From NCBI GenBank assembly GCA_963817075.1, contig CAWFMT010000003.1:434001-498000 (forward strand): 64,000 bases of DNA, in the 5' to 3' direction. Source of the DNA: DASPKM01 sp963817075 (lineage in GTDB: Bacteria > Bacteroidota > Bacteroidia > Chitinophagales > Chitinophagaceae). The notes below the pieces were generated by a model, which was given only the letters and a program-made list of their open reading frames with translations, ran no database searches and had not been told where the DNA came from. The stretch's first letter is position 1, and the number at the start of each line of letters is the position of its first letter. This document shows, one piece after another, positions 24,684 through 33,095 of the stretch. A program made the position numbers and the translations under genes.

Positions 24684-25163
24684 ATGAAAGCATTTATAAT
24701 AACCGCAATCGCCTCTATGGTATTGTTTATAACAAGTTGCATGGAACAGGCATCAAAAAAAGAAGACAAAGAACTAAACGAAATTTTCCCCAAAGGTGAA
24801 ATAGGTCCAGCGGAAAACTTTACAGGCGATGCCTGGAACAAAGCATTGGTTGCAAATGACAGTACATACAATACGGTTATCGGAAACGTGTACTTTGAAC
24901 CCGGAGCAAGAAGTAATTGGCATACCCATCCATCAGGTCAGATACTGATAATAACAGATGGGGTAGGTTACCACCAAATAAAAGGACAACCCATACAAAC
25001 AATTAGGAAAGGTGATGTGGTAAAGTGTCCTCCTAATGTTTTGCATTGGCATGGTGCAAGCCCTGATATGGGTATGCAACAAATGTACATCATACCTAAA
25101 ACAGAAAAAGGTATAGTAACATGGTTGCAGAAAGTAACAGATGAGGAATACAATGGGCAGTAA
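24684..25163 (+). CDS. cupin domain lipoprotein
   Basis: A 159-residue protein with a lipoprotein signal (lipobox FITSC, Cys 19). The cupin barrel motifs are GARSNWHTHPSGQILIITDG (motif 1, two His plus Gln) and KGDVVKCPPNVLHWHGASPD (motif 2, with His). The ligand set suggests a metal site, as in small redox-stress or quercetinase-like cupins. It lies 10 bases after the hydrolase gene in the same operon. Similar cupins accompany carboxymuconolactone decarboxylase or SDR genes; here only an SDR remnant follows. Confidence 0.85.
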   Translation: MKAFIITAIASMVLFITSCMEQASKKEDKELNEIFPKGEIGPAENFTGDAWNKALVANDSTYNTVIGNVYFEPGARSNWHTHPSGQILIITDGVGYHQIKGQPIQTIRKGDVVKCPPNVLHWHGASPDMGMQQMYIIPKTEKGIVTWLQKVTDEEYNGQ

Positions 25164-25166
25164 ATA

Positions 25167-25313
25167 ATACTTGAAAGATTTTATTCTGCCACGAAATTTG
25201 GCATCCGGGCATTGACGGAAGGCTTACGCATGGAAGTGAAGCCTTTTTATAGCCGTACAACAATTGTTTGTCCCGGCGCCGCCTGAACCGAGACAGCTTT
25301 GCTCGTCTCGGCC
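25167..25313 (+). pseudogene. internal fragment of a short-chain dehydrogenase gene
   Basis: One frame reads ERFYSATKFGIRALTEGL, then RMEVKPFYSRTTIVCPGAA, TGA and TETALLVSA. This is the catalytic YxxxK helix and the following PG strand of an SDR (YSATKF...PGAV...TE), with an in-frame stop where V usually occurs. No Rossmann N-terminus exists upstream, since the cupin gene ends at 25163. It is a remnant left by a deletion. Confidence 0.7.
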
Positions 25314-25328
25314 TGAATTGCATCAAAT

Positions 25329-25359
25329 AAAAAACCTCCTGAGCTAATGCTTCGGAGGC
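25329..25359 (-). terminator. intrinsic terminator of tRNA-Val
   Basis: On the minus strand, CCTCC and GGAGG arms enclose GAAGCATTAGCTCA and are followed by a T6 run, directly after the tRNA 3' end. Confidence 0.75.
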
Positions 25360-25364
25360 TGATG

Positions 25365-25440
25365 TGGAAGTTGCAGGAGTCGAACCTGCGACCCTCTGCT
25401 TGTAAGGCAGATGCTCTAAACCAACTGAGCTAAACTTCCA
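25365..25440 (-). tRNA. tRNA-Val (anticodon TAC)
   Basis: A 76-nt cloverleaf. Acceptor TGGAAGT pairs with ACTTCCA, the D arm is AGCTCAGTTGGTTTAGAGCA, the anticodon stem is TCTGC/GCAGA with loop CTTACAA (anticodon TAC, Val), and the T arm is GCAGG-TTCGACT-CCTGC. CCA is not encoded. Position 1 is T and pairs with A, which is unusual. A terminator follows. Its 5' end is partly duplicated twice upstream. Confidence 0.93.
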
Positions 25441-25735
25441 TTATTACTGATCTGTTTCAACTTTATGAAGCTCTAAATCCCGATATCGCTTCGCTCATCG
25501 GGACCTTGAAAATCTATTGTTCGTACCTCACAATGATTTTCTACGGCCAACTGAGCTAAACTTCCATTATTACTGATCTGTTTCAACTTTATGAAGCTCT
25601 AAATCCCGATATCGCTTCGCTCATCGGGACCTTGAAAATCTATTGTTCGTACCTCACAATGATTTTCTACGGCCAACTGAGCCAAACTTCCATTATTATT
25701 GATCTGTTTCAACTTTATGAAACTCTAAAACTTCC
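25421..25735. repeat. 126-bp tandem repeat carrying copies of the tRNA-Val 5' end
   Basis: Units start at 25421, 25547 and 25673, a period of exactly 126 bp; the first two look identical and the third is a partial copy of about 60 bp. Each begins CCAACTGAGCTAAACTTCCA (minus strand: the first 20 nt of the tRNA) followed by tRNA upstream DNA. The first two units then carry CCCGATATCGCTTCGCTCAT, GAAAATC, about 20 bp, and GATTTTCTACGG. The same CCGTAGAAAATC...TCGGG block recurs beside tRNA-Lys. Confidence 0.9.
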
Positions 25736-25828
25736 AAAAAAGATGAAATATTTTGGGAGTGCAAAGATAGGAGCTATCCCCTTTTGGCAAAATTTTTTTC
25801 ATAATTTGACCTTCTAGTCAGGCAACTT
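25736..25828. other. spacer before the Ldh gene
   Basis: AT-rich spacer between the tRNA-linked repeat and the oxidoreductase gene, probably holding its promoter. No defined element recognised. Confidence 0.3.
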
Positions 25829-26839
25829 ATGAGTGAATCTATCACAGTTCCCAAAGAGGAAATGTATAATACCTTTCTCAGGATTCTTTCGAAAAATGGT
25901 TTTACCAAGGATGAAGCTTCTGTGAACGCAGAAGTTTTTACCACAAACAGTGTTGAAGGCATTTACACTCACGGCGTCAATAGATTTGCAAGGTTCATTG
26001 AATATGTTCAGAAAGGATTGACGGTTCCTGGCGCCAGTCCGGTCAAAACAAATGGTTTTGCAGGGATTGAACAATGGGATGGTCAGCTTGGACCGGGACC
26101 AGGAAATGCTATCATCTCCACGGATAGGTCAATTGAGTTAGCCAAATTATATGGCATCGGCTGTGTTGCGCTTGCTAATACGAGTCATTGGATGAGGGGA
26201 GGCTACTATGGATGGCGTGCTGCAAAAGAAGGCTTTGCCCTGATTGCCTGGACTAACACGATCGGTAACATGCCAGCCTGGAATGCTCTTGACAGAAAAC
26301 TTGGCAACAACCCACTGGTCTTTGCCATCCCTTTCCAAGAAGAGGCCATTGTCATGGATCTGGCTATGTCACAATTCTCCTATGGAGCCACGGAACTTGC
26401 GGCAATGAAAAATGAGCAACTACCTGTAAATGGTGGATTTGATAAGAATGGAGAATTAACCAAAGACCCAAATGAAATACTTCAGTCGAAAAGATTTCTT
26501 CCTACAGGATACTGGAAAGGCGCCGGACTTTCATTGCTCCTTGACATTCTTGCAACTGTACTTTCTGCAGGCATCGCAACCTTTGAGGTAACAAGGCAAA
26601 AATCTGAGAGCGGGGTATCACAAGTTTTCATCGCTATCAATCTGGAAAAAATCAGCAAGCAATCCGCGATTCAGCAGACCATTAAAAATATTATCGACGA
26701 TTATCTTCAGTCAGTTCCTATTTCGGCAGATAAAAAAATTCTTTATCCTGGCGAGAGAGTTATTCAAACCCGAAAGCGCAATCTTGAAAATGGAATACCG
26801 GTGATGAGGAAGGTGTGGGATGAGATTCTTTTGCTATGA
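25829..26839 (+). CDS. Ldh family oxidoreductase (3-dehydro-L-gulonate 2-dehydrogenase-like)
   Basis: A 336-residue NAD(P)H-dependent oxidoreductase of the malate/L-lactate/ureidoglycolate dehydrogenase fold (not the Rossmann type). Motifs: an N-terminal helix bundle with EGIYTHGVNRFARFIEYVQKG including the catalytic His near residue 48, GPGNAIISTDRSIELAKLYGIGCVALANTSHWMRGGYYGWRAA near 92-130, and GYWKGAGLSLLLDILATVLSAG near 228. The GGFDKNGELTKDP segment resembles YiaK-type enzymes acting on 3-dehydro-L-gulonate. It stands alone, so the substrate is a best guess. Confidence 0.85.
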   Translation: MSESITVPKEEMYNTFLRILSKNGFTKDEASVNAEVFTTNSVEGIYTHGVNRFARFIEYVQKGLTVPGASPVKTNGFAGIEQWDGQLGPGPGNAIISTDRSIELAKLYGIGCVALANTSHWMRGGYYGWRAAKEGFALIAWTNTIGNMPAWNALDRKLGNNPLVFAIPFQEEAIVMDLAMSQFSYGATELAAMKNEQLPVNGGFDKNGELTKDPNEILQSKRFLPTGYWKGAGLSLLLDILATVLSAGIATFEVTRQKSESGVSQVFIAINLEKISKQSAIQQTIKNIIDDYLQSVPISADKKILYPGERVIQTRKRNLENGIPVMRKVWDEILLL

Positions 26840-26896
26840 AGTAATCAGTATTCAGAAGTTAAGAAGTTAGAGAAGATTCAATCCGACCTCCGACTT

Positions 26897-27373
26897 CTAT
26901 TTTTTCCTATCGACAATTTCCATTTGATCCGGGATAATACGTTCCAGCGTACCCCTATCAATTGCCTCATCTTTCCAATTAGGATTATACTTCACAAAGA
27001 ATGTCAACCAAAGTGTTCTTGATAAACGCATGAGGTAAGGTTGCAAGATGATAAGAAGCGCACCATTGAAAATTAACCAATAGAAGAACCTGTTATCATC
27101 AACAGACATACCTATCAATATAAACCAGGCGGCAAGTGTAAGCAGACTCAATAATACAGTTAACCCATAACTAACATACCCAGTTCCATAATAAAATCCC
27201 ACCTCTATCTCTGTGGGTTGCCCACAAACGGGACAATGCTTATGCATATTGAGATTTTTCTTCAAATTCCAGGACGACCTGCCAACAAATAATTTGCCCT
27301 CTCTGCAGCGCGGACATTTATTCTGCAGTAAAGACAAAATAAAGTTGGGCTTTGAATTTCTAATTTTTTCCAA
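26897..27373 (-). CDS. DUF983 family membrane protein
   Basis: A 158-residue protein with an N-terminal zinc-ribbon-like part (CPRCREGKLF and HKHCPVCGQPTEIEVGFYYGTGYVSYG, four cysteines) followed by two membrane helices (about 71-92 and 98-118) and a short amphipathic tail containing the LWLTFFVKYNP motif. This is the layout of the DUF983 family in Bacteroidota. Function unknown. A short CCGACCTCCGACTTC repeat and other repeat words lie just after the stop. Confidence 0.85.
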   Translation of the reverse strand: MEKIRNSKPNFILSLLQNKCPRCREGKLFVGRSSWNLKKNLNMHKHCPVCGQPTEIEVGFYYGTGYVSYGLTVLLSLLTLAAWFILIGMSVDDNRFFYWLIFNGALLIILQPYLMRLSRTLWLTFFVKYNPNWKDEAIDRGTLERIIPDQMEIVDRKK

Positions 27374-27671
27374 TACACAAAATTACTGATTGTAGGCCGA
27401 GGATTTATTTATTTAACCGCAAACTCGAAAAGACGCAAGGTAACGCTAGGACTTTGCGAAACTTCGCGGCCTGGCGTCCTGGGGGTTAAATTTAAAAACT
27501 AACTGCAACCAAAACCTGAAGAACTCATCAATACCAGTGTAGAATTCACTGTCCTTTTGTTTAATCATCCCGGGAATTTTCCTCACTTTTCTTCATAGTA
27601 CATTCTGGTTGGAATTTTGTATCAAGGGCTTAATACTGAGTTCTTTCATTCACATTATTAAATAAATAATT
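27374..27671. repeat. intergenic region with a complete AACCGC element
   Basis: The palindrome occupies about 27412-27492 (TTTAACCGCAAACTCG to GGGGGTTAAATTT) and is more degenerate than the other copies. The remaining 180 bp up to the SDR start shows no gene and would hold its promoter. Confidence 0.75.
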
Positions 27672-28469
27672 ATGGCAGAATTGAATAATAATTACGCTCT
27701 GGTTACCGGAGCAACCAGCGGCATTGGATATGAACTGGCAAAATTATTCGCTCAGAATGGATATAATATTATAGCCGTTGCAAGAACCCAGAAGGATTTG
27801 CAGAAAGTGGCAACGGAATTTTCTTCATATGGAGTCAATGTAGAAATGATCGCCAAAGATTTATTTGAAGAAAATGCAGCTACCGAATTGTACAATGAAG
27901 TAAAGAGCAGAGGGATTGAAGTGGAAGTGCTGGTCAATGATGCCGGGCAGGGCGTGTATGGACTTTTCGCAGATACTGATTTGGAAGATCAAGTCAGGAT
28001 AATACATCTAAACGTGGTTTCTCTTACCCGACTCACCTATCATTTCTTAAGGGATATGAAGGCACGTAACAGTGGTAAAATCCTTCAGGTCGCTTCTGTT
28101 GTTTCAGAACTTCCTGCCCCCTATCAAGCCGTCTACGGAGGTACTAAGGCCTACGTTCTCAATTTTACGGAAGCCCTAATTAACGAGGTCAAGGATACGA
28201 ATATCACCATTACCGCTTTGCAACCAGGTGCAACAGATACTGATTTTTTCAATAAGGCTGGTGCGCAGGATTCAAAGATCGTTCAGGATAAAAGCAAACT
28301 TGCTGATCCAGCAAAGGTTGCTAAGGATGGATATGATGCCCTAATGAAGGGCGACGATAAAGTGGTATCAGGATTTAAAAACAAGGCTCAAATCGCAATG
28401 GCTAACATAACACCTGATACCATGTTGGCAAATCAGATGGAAAAACAATCGGAGCCAGTCAACAAGTAA
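27672..28469 (+). CDS. SDR family NAD(P)-dependent oxidoreductase
   Basis: A 265-residue classical short-chain dehydrogenase. Cofactor loop TGATSGIGYELAK at 13-25, the NDAG motif in VLVNDAGQGVYG (D replaces the usual N of NNAG), Ser in LQVASVVSELPAPYQ and catalytic YGGTK near 157-161. Substrate loop ATDTDFFNKAGA follows. The tail MLANQMEKQSEPVN resembles stress-associated SDRs of Bacteroidota. It is followed by a zinc alcohol dehydrogenase gene in the same direction after 100 bp. Substrate unknown. Confidence 0.9.
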   Translation: MAELNNNYALVTGATSGIGYELAKLFAQNGYNIIAVARTQKDLQKVATEFSSYGVNVEMIAKDLFEENAATELYNEVKSRGIEVEVLVNDAGQGVYGLFADTDLEDQVRIIHLNVVSLTRLTYHFLRDMKARNSGKILQVASVVSELPAPYQAVYGGTKAYVLNFTEALINEVKDTNITITALQPGATDTDFFNKAGAQDSKIVQDKSKLADPAKVAKDGYDALMKGDDKVVSGFKNKAQIAMANITPDTMLANQMEKQSEPVNK

Positions 28470-28569
28470 AAATTTAAAATTTAAAAGTAAAAATGTAAAT
28501 GGCAACGTTTGACCGGTAATAAAACGTTCGCAAGGAACTCCTCTTTCTTAAAACACTAATAAAAATTTT

Positions 28570-29730
28570 ATGAAGGCTGCAAGAATTCATGGTCCCAGGA
28601 AGGTTTCTTATGATACGGTCGATGATCCTAAGATCGAACAGAACAGAGATATTATTCTAAAAGTTACGGCAACCGCAATCTGCGGATCTGATTTACATAT
28701 TTATTCTGGGGGCTTGCCACAGCCCAGGCCGATGGTGCTGGGTCATGAATTCATGGGTATCGTTGAGGAATTGGGATCAGAAGTGAAAAATTTAAAGCGG
28801 GGTGATCGGGTAGTGGTTCCTTTTCCCATTGCATGCGGACAGTGTTTCTTTTGTAGCCATCACTTACCTGGACATTGTGAAAATTCAAATCCTGATCATT
28901 ATGGTCCGGAAGGAGGATTGCTGACTGAAAAAGGTGGAGCTCTATTTGGGTATACTGATTTATATGGCGGGTATGATGGAGGTCAGGCAGAATATGTACG
29001 AGTTCCATACGGAGACTATGGTCCACGCATTGTACCAGATAATTTAACTGATGAGCAGGTTTTGTTTTTGACAGATATTTTTCCAACTGGATATACAGGA
29101 ATTGATTGGGGAGAAGTAAAAGGTGGAGAAACAGTGGCGATTTTTGGTTCTGGACCTGTAGGTCTTATGGCGGCAAAGAGCGCATGGTTAAGAGGGGCTG
29201 AAAAAGTGATTGTGGTTGATACCTTGGAATACAGACTTGATAAAGCAAAAGCTGTAGCGGGATGTGAGACTATATTATGGGAAAATGCAAAACAAGTTGT
29301 TGAAGAGATAAGAGCAATGACACAAGGCAGAGGAGCAGATGTTTGCGTAGAGGCTGTTGGATTTGAACCAGATCGCAGTTTGGTTGATCGTGCTAAAGCA
29401 GTGATAAACTTGGAAAAAGGATCTCCAAAAGTTTTGGAGGCGTGCATGAGTGCAGTGAGAAGAGGAGGGATTGTATCAGTTCTGGGAGTGTACCCAACTA
29501 CTTACGATAATTTCCCTATCGGGCAATTTTTTGATAAAGGAATTATTCTGAAAGGCGGCCAGGCTCCCGCGCATAAACACATCGATACATTATTAAAATA
29601 TGTAGTAGAAGGAAGAGTAAAACTTGATGATGTAATCACACATCGCTTACCGCTTTCAGAGGTTGCTCATGGATATAAAATATTCAAAGAGAAAGAAGAA
29701 AATTGTGTGAAAGTCGTTTTAGTTCCCTGA
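28570..29730 (+). CDS. zinc-dependent alcohol dehydrogenase, formaldehyde-dehydrogenase-like
   Basis: A 386-residue medium-chain dehydrogenase. Catalytic zinc ligands fit C38 (AICGSDLH) and H59/E60 (LGHEFMG); the structural zinc loop is C89, C92, C95 and C103 (CGQCFFCSHHLPGHC). The NAD-binding motif is GSGPVGLMAA near 192. The long insertion before the Rossmann domain (GGYDGGQAEYVRVPYGDYGPR) is typical of the glutathione-independent formaldehyde dehydrogenase-like group. Probably cytosolic detoxification of aldehydes or alcohols; the exact substrate is not shown. Confidence 0.9.
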   Translation: MKAARIHGPRKVSYDTVDDPKIEQNRDIILKVTATAICGSDLHIYSGGLPQPRPMVLGHEFMGIVEELGSEVKNLKRGDRVVVPFPIACGQCFFCSHHLPGHCENSNPDHYGPEGGLLTEKGGALFGYTDLYGGYDGGQAEYVRVPYGDYGPRIVPDNLTDEQVLFLTDIFPTGYTGIDWGEVKGGETVAIFGSGPVGLMAAKSAWLRGAEKVIVVDTLEYRLDKAKAVAGCETILWENAKQVVEEIRAMTQGRGADVCVEAVGFEPDRSLVDRAKAVINLEKGSPKVLEACMSAVRRGGIVSVLGVYPTTYDNFPIGQFFDKGIILKGGQAPAHKHIDTLLKYVVEGRVKLDDVITHRLPLSEVAHGYKIFKEKEENCVKVVLVP

Positions 29731-30028
29731 TTAAGTGGTGTAATCGGAGTATCGATTCAGCGGTGAGACGTGAGTCGTGGTCGTGAGACAGAAAAATTCT
29801 CGCAAAGTAGCAAAGGGAGCAAAGAACGCAAAGGTTTTAGATCTTTGCGCCTTGATAAAATTTTCGTCTTTGCGTGAAATGATCTAAATCGTGAATAGTA
29901 GATAAAGATTCTCTGCAAAACTTTCCGGACTTTATGCCCTTTGCGATACATCGCAGAGAACGCAAAGCATTCTCAACTAAAAATCTTGCAGGAATTCGTG
30001 CAATTCGACTCAATTCGTGTAATTAGTG
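29731..30028. repeat. intergenic region with degenerate repeats
   Basis: No gene. GTGAGACGTGAGTCGTGG heptamers follow the dehydrogenase stop (29761-29786). A CGCAAAG/CTTTGCG inverted cluster spans about 29796-29975, and AATTCGTGCAATTCGACTCA follows at about 29993. Confidence 0.65.
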
Positions 30029-30319
30029 TCAATTCATTTGCAGAGTGGGCAACCTATAGTTTCTGCCATCAAGTACAAACAATTCAGCAGTCTCAAATTT
30101 AAAATATTTATAAAGCGGAGATTCCCTAAGGATCTTGTCAATTGATCGCTTGCTTTTTACGCTGAGTGTGATCCATATCTGGTTTGTTTCCATGCTTACG
30201 GCGTAATGCTCAATGATCTCTTTTGTGATGAGATGATTCACATATGTCCTGTGAGCCGGTACGAGACTCATGAAGTCATCATCCAATTCAAAACTTATCG
30301 TCACCTGGAATTTTTTCAT
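30029..30319 (-). CDS. small protein of unknown function
   Basis: A 96-residue cytosolic protein beginning MKKFQVTISFELDDDFMSLVP, with alternating beta and helix pattern: ITKEIIEHYAVSMETNQIWITLSVKS then SIDKILRESPLYKYFKFETAELFVL. This looks like a small ferredoxin-like alpha/beta fold similar to YciI or muconolactone-isomerase-like domains, but no catalytic residue can be assigned. It lies 35 bases after mtaB in the same direction and may share its transcript. Confidence 0.65.
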   Translation of the reverse strand: MKKFQVTISFELDDDFMSLVPAHRTYVNHLITKEIIEHYAVSMETNQIWITLSVKSKRSIDKILRESPLYKYFKFETAELFVLDGRNYRLPTLQMN

Positions 30320-30354
30320 AACACTTAAATAAACGAAGAAAAAGGCGAAAAGGA

Positions 30355-31626
30355 TTACAACTTCCAGTTAATTATTTGGTTGGCCAATTCGGGCTTGTAA
30401 GAGGTTGTTACCTTGATGTAATTGTCAGTGTATCCTTCCATTAAGCCGTTGCTGGCATTCCTTTCAAGTAAGAGTTTACGCGTTTGTCCCAGATGCTGTT
30501 GGGTGAAATCGGTCATTTTAACATAACTAAGATTGCGGAGTTTCTTATTCCTTTCATGACGCACCTGCATAGGAACGACAGGTTTTAACTCCACCGCCCT
30601 GGTATTGTCCCTCTCAGAATATGTAAAAACGTGCAGGTAGGAAATATCGAGTGAATGAAGAAATTTATAAGTATCCTGAAAATCTTCATCAGTTTCACCT
30701 GGAAATCCAACAATCACATCTGCACCAATTGCAGCGTGAGGCATTAATTTCTTTATCAGGCTTACTCGCTCTTCATATAGCTCGCGTTTATAGCGACGGC
30801 GCATTTGTGCGAGGATCTTATTACTTCCGCTCTGAAGTGGAATATGAAAATGAGGCATAAAGCGCTTGCTGGCTGCAACGAACTCAATGATCTCATCAGT
30901 AAGTAGATTGGGTTCAATTGAAGAGATACGATAACGGTCTATTCCTTCCGCGGCATCTAATTCCTTAATGAGATCTAAAAATGAAGTGCGGATGTTATTC
31001 TCTTCGCCCGATTTTCCAAAATCACCAAGATTCACACCCGTAAGCACAATTTCTTTTACTCCACTTGCCGCAATCTGCTTTACATTCTCCAATACATTTT
31101 TTATCGAATCGCTTCGACTCTTTCCTCTCGCCATCGGGATTGTGCAGAAAGAACAATTATAATCACAGCCATCCTGTACTTTCAAAAATGTTCTGGTGCG
31201 ATCATTGAGAGAATAAGATGCATTAAAGCCTTCTACTGATTCAATTTCACATGAACAAATCTTCGCAGAATCCCCTTTCGAAAGTTCCTTAAGATGTTCA
31301 GCAATATTGAATTTTTCGGCAGCACCCAGTACAAGGTCAACCCCTGGAATGGATGCGATCTCCTTAGGTTTTAATTGAGCATAACAACCAGTGATAACAA
31401 CAAGACTTGCAGGAGATTTGCGTTGAATTCGTCTTACCAAATGGCGACATTCTTTATCTGCGTTATCTGTTACAGAACAAGTGTTGATCACGTAAACGTC
31501 TGCCTGACTGTCAAACTCTCTTCTTTCAAACCCTTCCTTCTCCAGCAGCCTGGAAATTGAAGAAGTTTCGGAGTAATTGAGCTTACACCCCAATGTATGA
31601 AAAGCCACTGTACGCCTCTGTTCCAT
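30355..31626 (-). CDS. mtaB: tRNA t6A37 methylthiotransferase MtaB
   Basis: A 423-residue radical SAM enzyme that adds a methylthio group to t6A at position 37 of tRNAs. The N-terminal UPF0004 domain has TLGCKLNYSE, NTCSVT and ITGCYAQ, providing three Fe-S cysteines; the radical SAM motif is CDYNCSFCTIP; a TRAM-like domain ends the protein (RKLLLERNASNGLMEGYTDNY). The start at 31626 gives MEQRRTVAFHTLGCKLN. An ATG 96 bases upstream would add residues encoded by TTCGAAAGTTCGAGAG repeats and is rejected. Confidence 0.93.
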   Translation of the reverse strand: MEQRRTVAFHTLGCKLNYSETSSISRLLEKEGFERREFDSQADVYVINTCSVTDNADKECRHLVRRIQRKSPASLVVITGCYAQLKPKEIASIPGVDLVLGAAEKFNIAEHLKELSKGDSAKICSCEIESVEGFNASYSLNDRTRTFLKVQDGCDYNCSFCTIPMARGKSRSDSIKNVLENVKQIAASGVKEIVLTGVNLGDFGKSGEENNIRTSFLDLIKELDAAEGIDRYRISSIEPNLLTDEIIEFVAASKRFMPHFHIPLQSGSNKILAQMRRRYKRELYEERVSLIKKLMPHAAIGADVIVGFPGETDEDFQDTYKFLHSLDISYLHVFTYSERDNTRAVELKPVVPMQVRHERNKKLRNLSYVKMTDFTQQHLGQTRKLLLERNASNGLMEGYTDNYIKVTTSYKPELANQIINWKL

Positions 31627-31653
31627 GAGCCGGCGAAGATAAGAAACCTGGGG

Positions 31654-31735
31654 CAGTTTGAGAGTTCGAAAGTTCGAGAGTTCCCGATTGACTCCTGCAT
31701 TTTCAAATTCACAAATTTTCAAATTTTCAAATTGT
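31654..31735. repeat. GTTTGAG/GTTCGAA octamers and AAATTTTC repeats upstream of mtaB
   Basis: On the minus strand the part nearest the start reads CTCGAACTTTCGAACTCTCA, matching the gene-start orientation. The far part is ATTTTCAAATTTTCAAATT-like. Confidence 0.7.
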
Positions 31736-31770
31736 AAACTGCATTATCATTGCACTACTAAAATTACCTG

Positions 31771-32211
31771 TTGAAAAAAGCCCTGCCATACATACTTTTA
31801 ATTGTAGTTGCAATTGCGATCTTAGTAATACAAAGACAAACATCCGGAGGAACAACTGATAAGAGTAATTCTTCCACCAATCCAAAAAAATCAACTGTCG
31901 ATAGAAATCGGGGTTTTGACAGAAGAATATCCTACCTGGAATACACAAAACACGCTAAATGCAGAATGGGCTGCAGACATATAACCCAGAATGAGGTAGA
32001 AGAGATCATGCGCAATGGCAAGATCAATTACAAAAAGACCGATGTAAAAGACACACCTTGCCCTACATATGCAGTAGAAGGGTATACAAGTGATCAGCAG
32101 CATGTGCGGATCGTATTTGCTCAATGCGATTACAAAACCAAGGTTGTAACCAGCATTGATCTTGATAAAGATTGGGAATGTAATTGTCCCGGTGACGAAC
32201 GCAATAATTAA
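31771..32211 (+). CDS. membrane-anchored DUF4258 protein
   Basis: A 146-residue protein starting at TTG (31771), followed by AAAAAAGCC. It has one N-terminal hydrophobic anchor (6-22), a Ser/Thr/Asn-rich linker and a DUF4258 domain: YLEYTKHAKCRMGCRHITQNEVEEIMRNG and VRIVFAQCDYKTKVVTSIDLD. The tail CNCPGDERNN adds cysteines. DUF4258 domains resemble RelE/BrnT-like toxin folds, but this one is tethered to the membrane and has no antitoxin partner, so a toxin role is unsupported. The gene precedes plsC by 15 bases. Confidence 0.8.
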   Translation: MKKALPYILLIVVAIAILVIQRQTSGGTTDKSNSSTNPKKSTVDRNRGFDRRISYLEYTKHAKCRMGCRHITQNEVEEIMRNGKINYKKTDVKDTPCPTYAVEGYTSDQQHVRIVFAQCDYKTKVVTSIDLDKDWECNCPGDERNN

Positions 32212-32226
32212 CAGGGAAAACTGACC

Positions 32227-32985
32227 ATGAAACCGCTCCTCAAACTGCTTCAATTACTCTATTTCATCTATGCTTCCACCACCTTTCTTCTTACCATGAT
32301 CATGGTGTTTCCATTTGTGATCATTGCTTCTTTGTTTGGTAAGATCAGTGGTGGCAACGCTATCTATAAGTTATGCATGATCTGGGCCGATGTTTGGTTG
32401 TTTTTGCTTGGGGTTTGGCATAAGAATATTTATGAGACTTCAGTTGATGAGGATAAACAATACATTTTTGTCGCAAATCATATTTCCTACTTTGACGCAC
32501 CAGTTATCCTTAAATCACTACGAAGACCGATCAGGGTACTTGGAAAATATGAAATGTCGCGCATTCCAATCTTTGGGTATATATACAAAAGGGCAATTGT
32601 GATGGTAGATCGCCGGGATGCAGAAAAGAGAGCAAGGAGTGTAAGAATTCTAAAATCAGTTTTGAAAAGAGGCATATCGATTTTTATTTTTCCTGAAGGG
32701 ACATTCAATCTTACTCACAAGCCTTTGAAAGATTTTTATGATGGGGCATTCAGGATCGCGATTGAAACAGGGACTCCCATTCGACCAGTGCTATTCCTTG
32801 ATGCATATAATCGGCTCAATTACAAAAGCATTTTAAGTTTCAATCCAGGAATTTCACGCACGATCTTTTTGGATGAGATCGATGTGAGTGAATACGCTTT
32901 TGGGGATGTGGCCAAGCTGAGGGATAGGGTGTATGACATCATGGAACAAAAGTTGATTGAATATGAAGCTAAATGGATTGAATAA
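32227..32985 (+). CDS. plsC: 1-acyl-sn-glycerol-3-phosphate acyltransferase
   Basis: A 252-residue PlsC-type acyltransferase making phosphatidic acid in phospholipid synthesis. An N-terminal membrane helix (16-36) is followed by the catalytic NHISYFD box (N84-D90, HxxxxD), the KYEMSRIPIFGYIY segment and FPEGTFNLTH near 156, with RPVLFLDA after it. It is cytoplasmic-face membrane-bound. The gene overlaps no neighbour but follows the DUF4258 gene closely. A half AACCGC element and a GTGAGAC array follow the stop codon. Confidence 0.92.
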   Translation: MKPLLKLLQLLYFIYASTTFLLTMIMVFPFVIIASLFGKISGGNAIYKLCMIWADVWLFLLGVWHKNIYETSVDEDKQYIFVANHISYFDAPVILKSLRRPIRVLGKYEMSRIPIFGYIYKRAIVMVDRRDAEKRARSVRILKSVLKRGISIFIFPEGTFNLTHKPLKDFYDGAFRIAIETGTPIRPVLFLDAYNRLNYKSILSFNPGISRTIFLDEIDVSEYAFGDVAKLRDRVYDIMEQKLIEYEAKWIE

Positions 32986-33095
32986 TTAACCGCAAAGACG
33001 CAAGGGCGCTAGGAGACGTGAGACGTGAGTCGTGAGACGTGAGACGTGAGACGTGAGACGTGAGACGTGAGACGTGAGACGTGAGACGTGAGACG
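32986..33095. repeat. half AACCGC element and left GTGAGAC heptamer array
   Basis: AATTAACCGCAAAGACGCAA directly after the plsC stop, then from 33013 to 33095 about 12 heptamers GTGAGAC (one GTGAGTC). It is the left member of an inverted pair around the four-helix-bundle gene; the right member is at 33603-33630. Confidence 0.9.

Noticed and set aside
31771..32211. Toxin of a toxin-antitoxin pair (DUF4258)
   Set aside because: The domain is tethered by a membrane anchor, no antitoxin gene is adjacent, and the gene is packed against plsC.
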